Made by a program: the position numbers and the translations under genes. From NCBI GenBank assembly GCA_014529385.2, contig CM043948.1, positions 21,079,951 through 21,143,950 on the forward strand: a stretch of 64,000 bases of DNA. Direction: 5' to 3'. The notes below the pieces were generated by a model, which saw nothing but the letters and a program-made list of their open reading frames with translations, was not told where the DNA came from and searched no databases. This stretch comes from Adiantum capillus-veneris (lineage: Eukaryota; Streptophyta; Polypodiopsida; Polypodiales; Pteridaceae). Shown here in pieces: positions 27,453 through 38,429 of this stretch (position 1 is its first letter; the number at the start of each line of letters is the position of its first letter).

Positions 27453-28773
27453 TTGCAGACCCTTACTCTCTTGCAAGGATTGGAATTGACCTCTAAAACC
27501 CTCTCTGTGCAAACATCTCTTGTCCTCAGATGTATTAGCAGCTTGGATGCATCTCAACTAATCTATGACTCAGCTCTTACCTCTGACAAAAAGATGTCTA
27601 TGTTACACATGTTATCTTTTAATGATTGGGTCAAAGTTTGGCTACCTTAGACAAGGATTCCAAGGAGGGTGTGAATTTGATTTCCTAATACATAGCCCAT
27701 CTTCCCATACTCTCTATACAGTACCAACATGAGCTTGCCCTATTCTCTTCTTCTGGGGTTGATCTGTATAAATTTTTGAAGAAACTATGCGGCCTCAATC
27801 CATCTTTTATTAGTACCCCGGCTACCCCTACTATCCCTCAAATTGGTGGTATCTTTTGTAGAGATAGTGTAATATTTTCTCCCTCAATGACTCTAACCTC
27901 TTAGATATGGTACCAAAAATCTCTAAAGTATTTCCTTTTCTACCTGTTAGTCAGATTGAAATTGAATCGTTTGGGGTTGACCATCAGCTTTGGGTCTTAC
28001 CTAACAAAGATTTTCGAGCACCAATTCTAAGTGAAACTTGGGTTTACCTTGCTAATCTCCCTACCTCTACTATCAAAGACTGCAAACTCAAAATACTGAA
28101 AGGTGGACAGTTCCTTGACAAAGGGGAACTCATAAAAGCCCCCTTAAACCTCAATCTCATTGATCATTCCAAATGCCCTTCCAATATTGGCCTCTACATC
28201 TGTACAAAGTGTAACATGGAGTTTGCCAAAAGCAACCTAGATTTCTACGGAGAATCCATTTGAACTATTTTTTGACCCTATGTTAAATGTGCCTGCAAAT
28301 TTCTTGACCCTAAAGCCTCTTGCAAATCCAGCATCATGTGATTTGATCATGTCATTTGATATATTCTCAACCATCTTGACCTACTCTTCCTTGAAAAACC
28401 CATGGACTTTCACCTCTCCCTTATTTGCTCTTGGTTGGGTGTCCAAGCTAAACAGATAGTAATTGCTTAGATTGCCTTTAACATCTTTTGTGGACTAATG
28501 CTGGATATCACGAAGGAACTAAAGTTTGATGAACCTGGGATCAATGTAACCACTTATGATAATTACATAGAAGTAAAGATCATCACTAGCTTACTCAAGC
28601 CATGTATTGATGAAGATGATTCCCCTTCTCTAAAAAGACCCAATTTTCTTGCTACTCCCAACTCTTTCACTTATTTTTTGACACCAAGCTCTTCCTCTAA
28701 TCGGGGGAAGTCTTATAGCTACACTAGGGGAAGAGGCAAAAACTCCCCAATCAGGAACTCTCTTGAAATGTAA
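27453..28773 (+). pseudogene. Unknown protein-like frames upstream of copia element 1
   Basis: Seen: open frames at 27453-27650, 27907-28263 and 28498-28773 with protein-like composition. The middle one has HQLWVLPNKDFRAPILSETW and a CPSNIGLYICTKCNMEF segment with possible zinc-ligand cysteines. The last ends in a Ser/Arg/Gly-rich stretch (SNRGKSYSYTRGRGKNSP) that could bind RNA. Stops and frame changes separate them. They lie on the same strand as the Penelope-like RT at 35.1-36.1 kb, with copia element 1 in between. If copia 1 is removed they come within about 200 bp of each other, so these frames may be the upstream part of the same element. No GIY-YIG endonuclease motif was found. Function is unknown. 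Confidence 0.4.
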
Positions 28774-28842
28774 TCATTGATGAACATGTAGGTTGCTGTG
28801 AGCCCATGTGGAAGGAGGTTTCTAAAAAAAAAAGCTCTAGGC

Positions 28843-28981
28843 TGTTGGGATTTAGGCCAACTCGCTGGACATCCCACTTACAAATAACCCATCTAATAAC
28901 TTAACCATGTATAAACTTATTCTTTAATACAACAGAATAAGGAGCTGCAACACCATAACATTGTTGTGCGCTCCACCCAAA

Positions 28982-29026
<45 letters not shown>

Positions 29027-29066
29027 CTTGCACTTGCACTCGCACACGCTTCCCGCGGAACCTTCA
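28843..29066 (+). repeat. 5' LTR of copia element 1
   Basis: TGTTGGGA...CCTTCA, 224 bp, with (CT)n at 28987-29023. Its 5' half, to the CT tract, aligns well with the right LTR. The CT tract is longer here, which explains most of the length difference. Confidence 0.92.
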
Positions 29067-30170
29067 ACTCGTACCAGAGTAGGGTTTGTGCTTGGAGTTT
29101 TCACGTCCGGGCGCATGCACTTTTAAAAGTGCAAACTGTTCGGCATTAGCAAATTTAGCGTTTCGAGAGCGTTTCCACCAGGTGTCCTAGTAGGGGTCCT
29201 GGGGTTTTACCCCGCTTTAGAAGCTGTTCGTGCAGTCAAAAGCTTCATCCGAGCTACGCTTCAAGAGTTGTATTTTTCCACTCCACTTTTGCTACAGCTA
29301 CAGGTACAGGTACATGACACAGGTGCACGTTGTTTAGAGACTATTTTGGGATGGTATATAGCCGTTTTATGGCTATTATGTGCTATTGAGATGGTGTTTA
29401 TGGGTTGATTATGAGCACTTTTTGGCATCGACATTGTCTTGGGTTTTTCAGGCATCCATCTCCTCACAAGTTCTTGCATACATACAAAACATCCAAGTTT
29501 CTTACAGGTTGCAGTGTTTAGCATCAACACTTCATTGTTTTGGAACTTTTGATAGTGCTTGAGATCTTTTGAGAGCGGTTTTACTCCCCGCAAGGATTTG
29601 TTTACTGCTTGCACATTTTGTTTGGCGCCTATTTGAGCATGTACACTGCACCTTGCAGTATTGTTGACAGTGGATGTACGTTGAGTTGCAAAAATTGCCA
29701 TATGTACCTTTTGTGGAGCCGATTTGGCTTGTTTCTGGCAATCTCGATCATTTCTGAGACTCGATTCGGAGGCCCTTTCTAAGACTGGGCTGGTTTCTTG
29801 TCTGCATAACCTTTTATGAGGGTCGATAGCGTGAGGTTTTCTTGAGCTGGGGGATTCTCGAATGTTGAGATCATTTCAGTGATACTGGTTGCTGGAGTAC
29901 CCTTTTTTTGTGGCCTTGCCATAGGACATGTATAGAGAGGGTGAGGTGCATTTGACACCGTGTTGGCAGTCTTGGGTCAGCTTTTAGCTTTTTATGCACT
30001 GTTAGTGGTTGATGAGCCTGTCTTATGCTGTGAGAGCATTACTTTTTATGCATTACTGATCTCTTGTGAAAGTTTTGGATTGAGATTCTATCAATTTTTC
30101 TGGGGAAATTTTGCCAATTTTTTCCCAAAATTACCAGTGTTTATCACCATTTTATCTTTAACTTGGACTC
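29067..30170 (+). other. Untranslated leader of copia element 1
   Basis: No gag frame. It contains a block at about 29818-29883 (TTGAGCTGGGGGATTCTCG core) that is shared with the leader of copia element 2. The 146-residue open frame on the opposite strand is not supported by any motif. Confidence 0.7.
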
Positions 30171-30935
30171 ATGTCATCTAGTGGTGAAGAGGATATTTAG
30201 AATATCCAGAAATTTGATGGGACGAATTTTGCTATTTGGAAAGAGCAGATTCAAGATGTTCTTATACAAAAAGGCCAGTTGGATCCTATCATGGAGCGCC
30301 GAGAGGGCAAGTATACATATTTTGAGTGGGAGAAACTCAATGCTAAGGCCAAATCTACCCTCCGTTTGCATTTGTCCAAATCTGTGTACTTTACTATAGT
30401 TGGAGAAAGAACTGCTAAAGATGTATGGGATAAGTTATGTTCCAGTTATGAGAACAAAAGTGCCACTAATAAGGTTTTCTTGATAAAGAAGCTGTTTGAC
30501 CTTTGTATGAAGGAAGAGGGCACTATTTCTACTGACATTAATGAGTTCAATATTATTTTCACTCAGTTGACCACTCAGGGTTTGGTCTTCGATGAGGAAA
30601 TCAAATGTATCTTCTTGCTATACAGTTTACCCTCGTCTTGGGATACGTCTTGTACTACGATTAACAGCTCAGCACCTGGTACCGGTCTAGTGTACAATGA
30701 CGTCCTTGGGAGTCTATTTACAGAGGAGATTCGCAAGAAATATCTCCAAGGCAAGAAGGATGGTGATGTGTATGTTGCTAGTGATAGACAGAGGGGTCGC
30801 ACTCAAAGTCGTGCCAAAAGCAAGGAATGTGGGGGCTCACGCAATAAGTCTCGGGGTTCTATGCGTAATGTCGAGGGCTATTACTACCTAAAAAAGGGCA
30901 TGTGAAGAAGGATTGTAAGAAATGGCAGCAAAGCA
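30171..30935 (+). pseudogene. gag of copia element 1
   Basis: Seen: ATG at 30171, then a TAG at 30198-30200, then an open frame to 30905 with NIQKFDGTNFAIWKEQIQDV, LHLSKSVYFTI, AKDVWDKLCSSYENKSA and LIKKLFDLCMKEE, the standard copia gag (UBN2-type) order. The zinc knuckle is damaged: expected cysteines read as GYYY, and a one-base frame change puts the second half (KGHVKKDCKKW) in the next frame, where it runs on into the protease. Confidence 0.9.
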
Positions 30936-31450
30936 AGAAGGATAAACAATCCGGTAAAACTTCTAAGTCTGATGATTCAAACAAGGGCAAAGAAAAGTTA
31001 GAGGAGATCAACGTGCTAGAGTCTTCAAATGCTCCTATTGTAGAGACTCTTCCACCAGTTGTTATGCCACTTAACTCTTACATATTGATCTTCACAACAG
31101 ATCTACCTGTCGAGGCTCTTGTTACAAACGATGCACAATATGCACAAAATTGGATAGTAGATTCTGGTGCGAGTTTCCATGTGACACCACATAGAGAGTG
31201 GTTCTCTACTTATTCTCACTCTTGTGGCAAAGTGAGACTTGGTGATGCTTATAAACTAGACATTGAGGGTGTCCAAAATGTCAAATTGCATCTAAGGAAT
31301 GGCACACACTTTAATTTATGTAATGTCAGACATGTGCCCAAGTTGACTAAAATCTTGATTTCTGTTGATCAGCTTGATGATTTGAACTACAACACCACAT
31401 TTGGCAATGGTTCGTGGATAGTATGCAAAGGTTATCTTGTTTTAGAGAGA
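30902..31450 (+). pseudogene. Protease region of copia element 1
   Basis: Seen: a frame with WIVDSGASFHVTPHREWF, the intact catalytic Asp-Ser-Gly, and CNVRHVPKLTKILISVDQLD downstream. The protease normally releases gag, integrase and RT from the polyprotein. The frame runs into GA-rich repeat DNA at about 31445 and stops at 31505-31507, before the integrase zinc domain. Confidence 0.9.
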
Positions 31451-31710
31451 GTTGGAGAGCGAGAGAGAGAGAGTATGGAAGAAAGAGAGAGAGCATATGA
31501 AGAGTGAGAGAGAGAGTATGAAAGAAAGAGAGAGAGCATATGAAGAGTGAGAGAGAGAGTATGAAAGAAAGAGAGAGATTATATGCTATGTGGCCTGCCA
31601 GTGGAAGAAAGATAGGAGGGGGAGAGTGAGGTCAAGGGAGTGAGGTAAGAGAGGAGAGGGTGGTGTAGGTATGGCGGCCCTGTCAGAGGGAGAAAGACAA
31701 GCGAGGAGGG

Positions 31711-31789
<79 letters not shown>

Positions 31790-31975
31790 AAATAATGAAA
31801 GAGAGAGAGGGAGACTTTGTAAAAGCATGGCGGCCCACTATAGGGATAGAGAGTGTGTGATATTTTATGCGCCCTATGGGGCTTGGTGAAAGAGAGAGAA
31901 AGGAAATAAAAAAAATGAGAGGGAGTGTGGGGTTGGGGTGGCAGTAATAATAAGAGAAAAATTCTATTTTTTGTG
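31445..31975. repeat. GA-rich insertion with 43-bp minisatellite inside copia element 1
   Basis: Units containing gagtatg recur at 31471, 31514 and 31557, a period of exactly 43 bp. They are followed by ggagagtg-rich sequence, a (GA)n tract at about 31713-31785, and two ggcggccc motifs (at about 31674 and 31830). It separates protease from integrase, where the related element 2 has continuous coding sequence. Confidence 0.85.
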
Positions 31976-32029
31976 GTTTTCTTTACCTCTCGCTCCCCGA
32001 AAGGGTTGATTCATGTGGCCTTGGTTTTG

Positions 32030-34717
32030 AAAACTGGCCAACTTCAGTTTCTTTGGCCGCGCTAGAGGGTGGTGCGGCTAAACCGGTATCACCGGCTAGG
32101 TCATATTAGCCAAACAGGAATGAGAACTCTGACTTGTTTTGGATACTTACCTGTCTTGTCTTATGTTGACTTTTCTATTTGTGAGCACTGCATTTATGTC
32201 AAATAGAGTAGGTCCGTGCACTTACCATTGGGTCAAAAGTGAGTTGAACCTCTAGATTTAGTGCATAGTGATGTTTGTGGTCCTATGCCAACCAAATCTC
32301 TAGGGGAGGCCAGCTATTTTGTGACATTCATAGATGACTCTACTCGAAAGGTGTGGGCATATCCATTAAAACATAAGGATCAAGTTCTTCCTATGTTCCA
32401 AAATATTTTAGCACTCGTTGAGAATTAGTCTGGCAAGAAACTCAAGAGGTTGCGGACTGACCACGGTGGAGAGTATGTTTCCAAGGAGTTTGACAATTTC
32501 TGTGCTAAAAGGGGGATTAAAAGGCAGTTTACTGCACCATACACACCAGCTTAGAATGGAGTTGCTGAGCGCATGAATCATACAATTCAAGAAAGAGTCA
32601 TAGCCATGCTTTCTAGGGCAAATCTCACACAAGTCTTTTGGGGACAAGCCGTCTTGACCGCAATGCACATTTTAAATCGTTCGACTAGTACGCTATTGAA
32701 CTATGAGATTCCAGAAGAGTTATGGTCTAAACGTAAGCCCCACTACGACCATCTACGTGTTTTTGGTTGTGACGCTTATGCTCACGTGCCTAAACAATTT
32801 CGACAGAAGTTAGAGCCAAAGTCACACAAATGTATTTTCACTGGATATGGTGCAGATGGAGAGATGGGATATCATCTCTGGCACCTACAATCTCGTCGAG
32901 TCATCTGTAGTTCAAATGTGATCTTGAATGAGTCAAAGATGCATAAACAACCTATCAAGGAAATAGAGATTCAGAGAGTCACTTTTGAGGATGTTGCCTC
33001 AGAGACAATGAAATCAACTCAGTGGGCTAGTGATGTACCTTTCACTAGCAATGCTCCATAGAAAGTGGATAGCAATGGTCAAGGAGTGAGACGGTCTACT
33101 AGAGTCTCTCGTCCACCTGCGCGTTTTGAGCCACGTCGTGATTACATCATGTTGACCGATTGCGGTGAGCCAAGCTGCTACCAAGAAGCCATGATGGCGG
33201 ATGATGTGGTGAAGTGGGAGCAGGCTATGCAATCTGACTATGACTCGATTCTGGCTAATGACACTTGGGACCTGGTAGAACTGCCAAATGATGCGAAAGA
33301 TTTACCTTGCAAATGGGTTTACAAGAAGAAACTTACCTCAGGTGATCCAAATCCAAAGTACAAGGCTAGACTTGTAGCCAAAGGGTTCAAACAGCAAAAG
33401 GGAGTTGATTTTGATGATATCTTCTCGCATGTGGTCAAGATGACAACGCTCAGAACCGTACTTGGTCTTTTAGCAATTGAGGACATGGAACTTGTCCAAA
33501 TGGATGTGAAGACAACATTTCTTCACGGGGATCTCGATGAGGATGTTTACATGCAACAGCCTGAAGGGTTTGTTCAAGAGAACGCATCTCATGAGGAGCT
33601 AGTACTTAAGCTCAAAAAGGCACTTTATGGCTTAAAGCAGGGTTCAAGGCAATGGTATCATTAATTTGATGCATGTATGAGGTCTCAAGGATATAAAAGG
33701 AGCGAAGAGTATCACTACTTGTACACAAGAAAGCTAGATGATGGCTCAATGATCATTCTAGTTTTGTATGTTGATGAGATGCTTATAGCTGGGAAATCCA
33801 TTGCGGAAATTACCAACTTGAAGAAAATACTTATCAATAATTTTGCAATGAAAGATTTGGGGGATGCTACACACTTTCCTAGCATGCGAATCAGAAGAGA
33901 TCGCAAACGTCATATTCTTGAGTTATCTCAAGAAACATACATTGAGAAAGTTTTGCAGCGTTTCAATATGCAGGGGGGGAAAGCATTGAGTACCCCAATG
34001 CAAGCATTCTTGAAACAAGGAAGATGCACCCACATCTGATGCTGAGTGAGGTGAAATGGATAAGGTACTATATTCTTTGGTAGTGGGCAGTCTCATGTAT
34101 GCTATGGTAGCGAGAAGACCAGACATTGCTTTTGCAGTGGGAATAGTGAGCTGATATATGGCAAATCCTGGTAGCAAGCATTGTGAAGCAGTGAAGCACA
34201 TTCTTAGGTACCTCAAAGGTACGATCGATAGGTGTTTACCCTTTGGGAACAGTGATGCATTCATCGTGGGTTATGCGGATGTGGACTATGTAGGTTGTGT
34301 CGACAATAGGAGATCGACATCTGGCTATGTCTTCATATTTGCTAGAGCAGCAGTAGCTTGGAGGTCATGTATTCAAGATTGTATGTCGTCTTCCACTACG
34401 GAAGCAGAGTACGTTGCATTGTCGGATGCAAGTAAAGAGGCTGTATGGTTATCTCGCTTGGTCAAAAATCTTGGCATGATGAGACTCCAGTGATATATTG
34501 TGATAATCAGAGTGCTCTTGCAGTAGCAAGGAATCCCGTGTTTCACTCCAAATTGAAACACATTGAAGTCAGGTATCATCTCATGAGAGATTTCTTGGCC
34601 AAAAAGCTCATTGATTTGGTCAAGGTTCACACTGACGACAACCCAACAGATGCTTTGATGAAAGGCTTAGTTTTGGAGCGGTTTACACATTGCAGTGAGT
34701 TGATGGGTATAGGTTGA
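32030..34717 (+). pseudogene. Integrase, RT and RNase H of copia element 1
   Basis: Seen: a decayed integrase zinc region (32.1-32.2 kb, SICEHCIYVK in one frame); integrase core LDLVHSDVCGPMP, LRTDHGGEYVSKEF and NGVAERMNHTIQE (catalytic Asp, Asp, Glu present); SYQEAMMADD and CKWVYKKKLTSGDPNPKYKA leading into RT; QMDVKTTFLHGDLDEDVYMQ; then VLYVDEMLIAG, in which the second Asp of the YVDD catalytic box is Glu; RNase H with RSTSGYVF, TEAEYVALSDA and YCDNQSALAVARNPVFHSK. It ends at 34717. At least six stops or frame changes are seen, including TAA at 33662-33664 and a shift near 34490. The domain order and motifs are otherwise conserved. Confidence 0.93.
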
Positions 34718-34786
34718 AGCCACTAGATTGCTTCATGATTGTACATATCAAGTCACTTGGGCTATGTTGGCCTTCAAGTGAGAGTT

Positions 34787-34924
34787 TGTTGGATTCAGGC
34801 CAACAGGCCGGACATCCCACTTACTACTAACCCATCTACTAACTTAACCATGTATACACTTATTCTTTAATACAACAAAATAAGGAGCTGCAACACGATA
34901 ACGTTGCTATGTGCTCCACCCAAA

Positions 34925-34964
<40 letters not shown>

Positions 34965-34999
34965 ACTTGCACTTGCACATGCTTCCTACGGCACCTTCA
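34787..34999 (+). repeat. 3' LTR of copia element 1
   Basis: TGTTGGATTC...CCTTCA, 213 bp, with (CT)n at 34929-34954. It is preceded by the purine-rich CAAGTGAGAG. Confidence 0.92.
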
Positions 35000-35121
35000 C
35001 ATGCCAATAATTTATTTACGTACACTGTCTCTTCCATAATGTACTTCTCAACTGGATACAACCTAAAACAATTTTTGGTGAGTGCTTTGACCTACTTTTT
35101 AGCAGTCATAAACTACTAGCT

Positions 35122-36127
35122 ATGTACTTATTGGTTGGAAGTATCAACAACCCATTAAAACTTTGGTCTACAATAATGATTTTCTTTGGCATGAATTTGT
35201 TCTTGAATGTATTTGAAATCAATTTATCCCATTTTGCAAAAACTTTGATACATATGGTATGCATGTTTGTACTTGCGATCTTAGCATCACTGAAAATATC
35301 AAAATACGAAGAAATCTTGGCTAATGGGCTCAGTCACATACCTAAATTTTCCAAAAACCCATATCTCGCTCTATCAGCTTTACTTAGCTGCTTAACTGAC
35401 CTTGTCAGTTCTCTCCAACTAGAGAAGAGAGTTCTACTAGAATTAACAAAAGTGGTGGAAGAATGTTTTTTTCAAAAAATCTCACAAATACCTAGAAATT
35501 TGTTATCTTGATGTAACTTCTTGGATAGCACCACAACTTGCTCATAATTTTCAAAAATTAGCTAAGAATTGGTTCATATTCGGGCTGCATAAAAGCTCTA
35601 ATTGTCCCACTCTTATTTGCAACAACTTAGCTTGGAAAGCTACTTATTTTTGGGTATCCGGGAAAGAAATCACTAGAATTAACACATCCCTACAAACAGT
35701 TACCAATAACATCTCGAAACACTTAGAAAATTTAGGTTATTCTCTACAAGACACTAAACTACCAGTACATTTTTCCACCTATAAAATTCATAAACATAAA
35801 TTCAGATGGATATCAGATGCATCTAATGGCATCTTTATAGATATCACCAAAGTTATCTTTCTTTTTCTTGACCTTATACTAGCTAATTTTGAACTTATCT
35901 GTGCCTCTAAACAAAAAATCTTCCACAAATTTCTACAAATACAATACAACACCTTCTAGATAACAAAAAGCTCTACTAAGGTTTCTCTTAACCTCCCTAA
36001 AAAAATCTTCCATCTTTTTACAATAGATATTACTAAGTGTTATGAGAATATTCCCTTAGAAGGTGATCTTGGCCTTAAAAATGTACTATCAAAGGTGAAA
36101 TTGGAGCTGATCTCTTTAGATATCTAG
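35122..36127 (+). pseudogene. Penelope-like reverse transcriptase, N-terminal and finger/palm part
   Basis: Seen: an open frame at 35122-35511 with KYEEILANGLSHIPKFSKNP, resembling the conserved block upstream of the RT in Penelope-like elements (LSxxExxLLxKGLxFxP). After a frame change, one frame runs from about 35541 to 36127 with only TAG at 35957-35959. It contains LPVHFSTYKIHKHKFRWISD (compare the K-hHK...FRxI motif of Penelope and telomerase RTs), ITKSSTKV, and LFTIDITKCYENIPLEGDLG, the palm motif A with its catalytic Asp. Motifs B and C are missing because the frame ends at 36127, 8 bp before the LTR-like sequence at 36135. The class matches Penelope-like elements better than LINEs or LTR elements; the clade cannot be fixed. 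Confidence 0.68.
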
Positions 36128-36134
36128 TTCTAGT

Positions 36135-36527
36135 GTTAGAATTTAAAGCTAATGGTGGGTCGTCAGTTCAGTCTCAGTAAAACTAGAATAGAGACCAGAA
36201 CTAGACTGAAATGGTTATCTGAACTGAATTACCCAACTGAAAGGATGGACAGACTAGACAACTGGAAAAGTGATTGCAGTTTCAAATTCATATTCATGAT
36301 AATCAGTACAAGATGGAATGGCTTGAAGCTAAACTGATTACAGTAGTAAGGATTACAAGATTACAGGCGAATAGATTGCTTCTAGGAAATGCTCAAAGGT
36401 TAAGCCAAAAGAACTGCGAAGTAAGAAGCAAGAAATAAGCAGCCCGATTACAATGTAATGGGTCTTATTTATAGCCTTCTAGAAGTTACTGTGGTAACTA
36501 CCATGGTAATTACTGACTCGTCCATTG
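36135..36527 (-). mobile_element. LTR-like segment, left part, split by gypsy element 2
   Basis: Read on the minus strand this ends TTTAAATTCTAACA (a CA end at 36135) and carries CTATAAATAAG at 36464-36474, then pyrimidine-rich sequence, as in an LTR promoter. With gypsy 2 removed (CATTG target), it joins 54758 onward, where the minus strand reads GTAGGAGGGAAC and then TGTCTCCTGG, a plausible polypurine tract plus TG start. The whole would be an LTR of about 415 bp. No partner LTR is seen in the window. Confidence 0.45.
36464..36474 (-). promoter_or_regulatory. TATA box in the LTR-like segment
   Basis: CTATAAATAAG on the minus strand, a good match to the plant TATA consensus. Confidence 0.55.
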
Positions 36528-37568
36528 TGTAAGGTCCCCAATCCCGCCGACACCGAAAACGGGATGGTACCATTGACAGGTCTCTAGGCCTACTAAAGTC
36601 AGAGTCCTTAGACAAGAAAAATTCCAGGGAATTCAGCCTTACCATTGACAATGGTTTAGGTTTATATCCCTAGAAAGAGACTTACTCCTGTCTCGTAGTG
36701 GAAATGAGATCATTAAAAAAAATTTCCAGCCCTATAACTTCATCATTCAGATTATTGTTTCCTTAGCCAACTTTTTCCCCCCTCACATATGTGAGGGCAC
36801 AGCCGTTGGTGGATTACTCTTCCACGTGAAGAAGTTTCTAAACGTTTTAGTGCGCAGGAATGGATAGTTACCTGACTAATCAGGTCCACCCATCCATAAT
36901 TGACAACCTTAGTCAATCCCCACTTACCACCCCACACTCACACATGATTTCTATGTTATTTAATTATTACCACATTCTTTACACAATTAAAAAAATGATT
37001 CCTTTTAACGTTCACAACTGCATTTCATTAAGACAACCTTTAAAAACAATATTGAAGACATTCTTTCAGCAAACAAACATCTTTAGACTTAAGACAAGGT
37101 ACTGTCATTCTGAAGTATCTCTGACCAGTACTGGCTTGTCTCAAGACCACCTATACAGGGGTGAAAAAACGGCACCCATTCCTTATTTATAAAAACCGGG
37201 GAGGAAAAAGCTATCACCCAAAGTCCGGGCGCCCATACGCCAACCGGATGCCCATATAACCGGGTGGTTCCTCTATGATAAACTTGAAGTTACTATCCAC
37301 AAACACAAACAAGCACGGGGTAAAGACTCCACGCGTACTGAGGAAACCGACTCATCCATGATGGTATCTCCATCATTACTCATTACCTGGAGTAAAATAT
37401 TTCCAAGGAATCACAGGTGTCTTGAGACAAGTTGTCTTAAGGATGGTCAAACATTTCTTTCCTAGGTCAATCAGTCATAACCCAATCATTTCTTTCCTAT
37501 TTACAATCATTGCTCGTTGGTTTCGTGGAAGTTACCTTCCATTTACAACCAGTTTATCCTTCCTAACC

Positions 37569-37796
37569 TTACCTTTGCAATGTTAACTTAAAATGATCTT
37601 TAAAAGATTTTAAATGAACAAAATAGAAATCCACTTGGGACTGCTCGTCGATGTGCTGTGGGGCGGGAGCCCGTAGACTTTCCTCCGTTGGCCTATGGCT
37701 AGGCCCAGCCTCATGGTCATTAGTGGCCTTGTTTCTTTTGTTGCTAACATCCTCTTCCTCAGTAAGAGGATTTCCCCTGGTTCTCTTTGGAGCCAT
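37569..37796 (-). CDS. Short frame in the gypsy 2 LTR starting MAPKRTRG
   Basis: Seen: an ATG frame of 75 residues with MAPKRTRGNPLTEEEDVSNK at its start and a charged, disordered composition. Gag proteins of many plant Ty3 elements start with a similar MxPxRxRG sequence, so this may be a gag N-terminal exon encoded in the LTR; that is speculation. The counterpart in LTR B (51903-52088) has lost a G and ends early in a different frame. The two copies are not independent evidence of selection, because both LTRs come from one template. Confidence 0.3.
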   Translation of the reverse strand: MAPKRTRGNPLTEEEDVSNKRNKATNDHEAGPSHRPTEESLRAPAPQHIDEQSQVDFYFVHLKSFKDHFKLTLQR

Positions 37797-38429
37797 GTCG
37801 GCAGCCTTATAAAAAGACTTAATCGATTAGAAGTTTAATTGAATAATCTTCTTTTTTCTTTTTTACCCAAAAATAAGGATTTTTGGAGTAAGTAGATATC
37901 TTTAATAGTCAATTTGATGAGATATTCCTCTTGTAATTTATTTATGCTATAAGTAATTTTCTCATAATTACCATTTTAATTTGGGAAGCCCTTTAACTAG
38001 GTTTATCCTTATTCTATATTCCATTTTAGCCTTAGTAAATTATAAATTTCTATCGGCTAATGGATTACTCACCCTAAATTGTAAATGAATATGTCCTATC
38101 TTTAGGAATTTTTATAAATTTGATGTATAACCTTTCCCTCCTATACTTATGGTCTAATTTAGACAGAATTTTATTGATAGTAATTTGTTATACCAACCAT
38201 TTATGATGAGTTAATTTTCCCACCCTTTAATAGTGATTTTGGACCTCAGATATTTATTTGGTAATTAAATAAATTCATTTACTAATTTCCTTTCATTATT
38301 CTATTCGCAAAATCGGTTACTTTCATTGAAGATAAATACCTAAACTATTTATCTGAGGTTGGGGTATTTACCATGGGTTCCTCAAGGCGTGTTTTTCATC
38401 TCGTATTTATATGAAATGCTTTTGGATTA

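Larger units (their letters stand above)
28843..34999 (+). mobile_element. Ty1/copia element 1, degenerate, full length
   Basis: Seen: LTRs at 28843-29066 and 34787-34999, both beginning TGTTGG and ending CCTTCA, each with an internal CT microsatellite. A weak iMet-like PBS (CGTACCAGAGT) follows the left LTR. The purine-rich CAAGTGAGAG precedes the right LTR. Gag, protease, integrase, RT and RNase H follow in copia order. No convincing target duplication is visible (TAGGC versus CATGC). A GA-rich insertion separates protease and integrase. Many stops, and the RT active site is changed. It is closely related in organisation and sequence to copia element 2. Confidence 0.95.

Noticed and set aside
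29261-29741. Minus-strand 146-residue frame in the copia 1 leader
   Set aside because: It lies antisense in the untranslated leader, overlaps another open frame and has no counterpart in copia 2.
28838-35004. Target-site duplication for copia element 1
   Set aside because: TAGGC versus CATGC match at only three of five positions, so I do not claim it.
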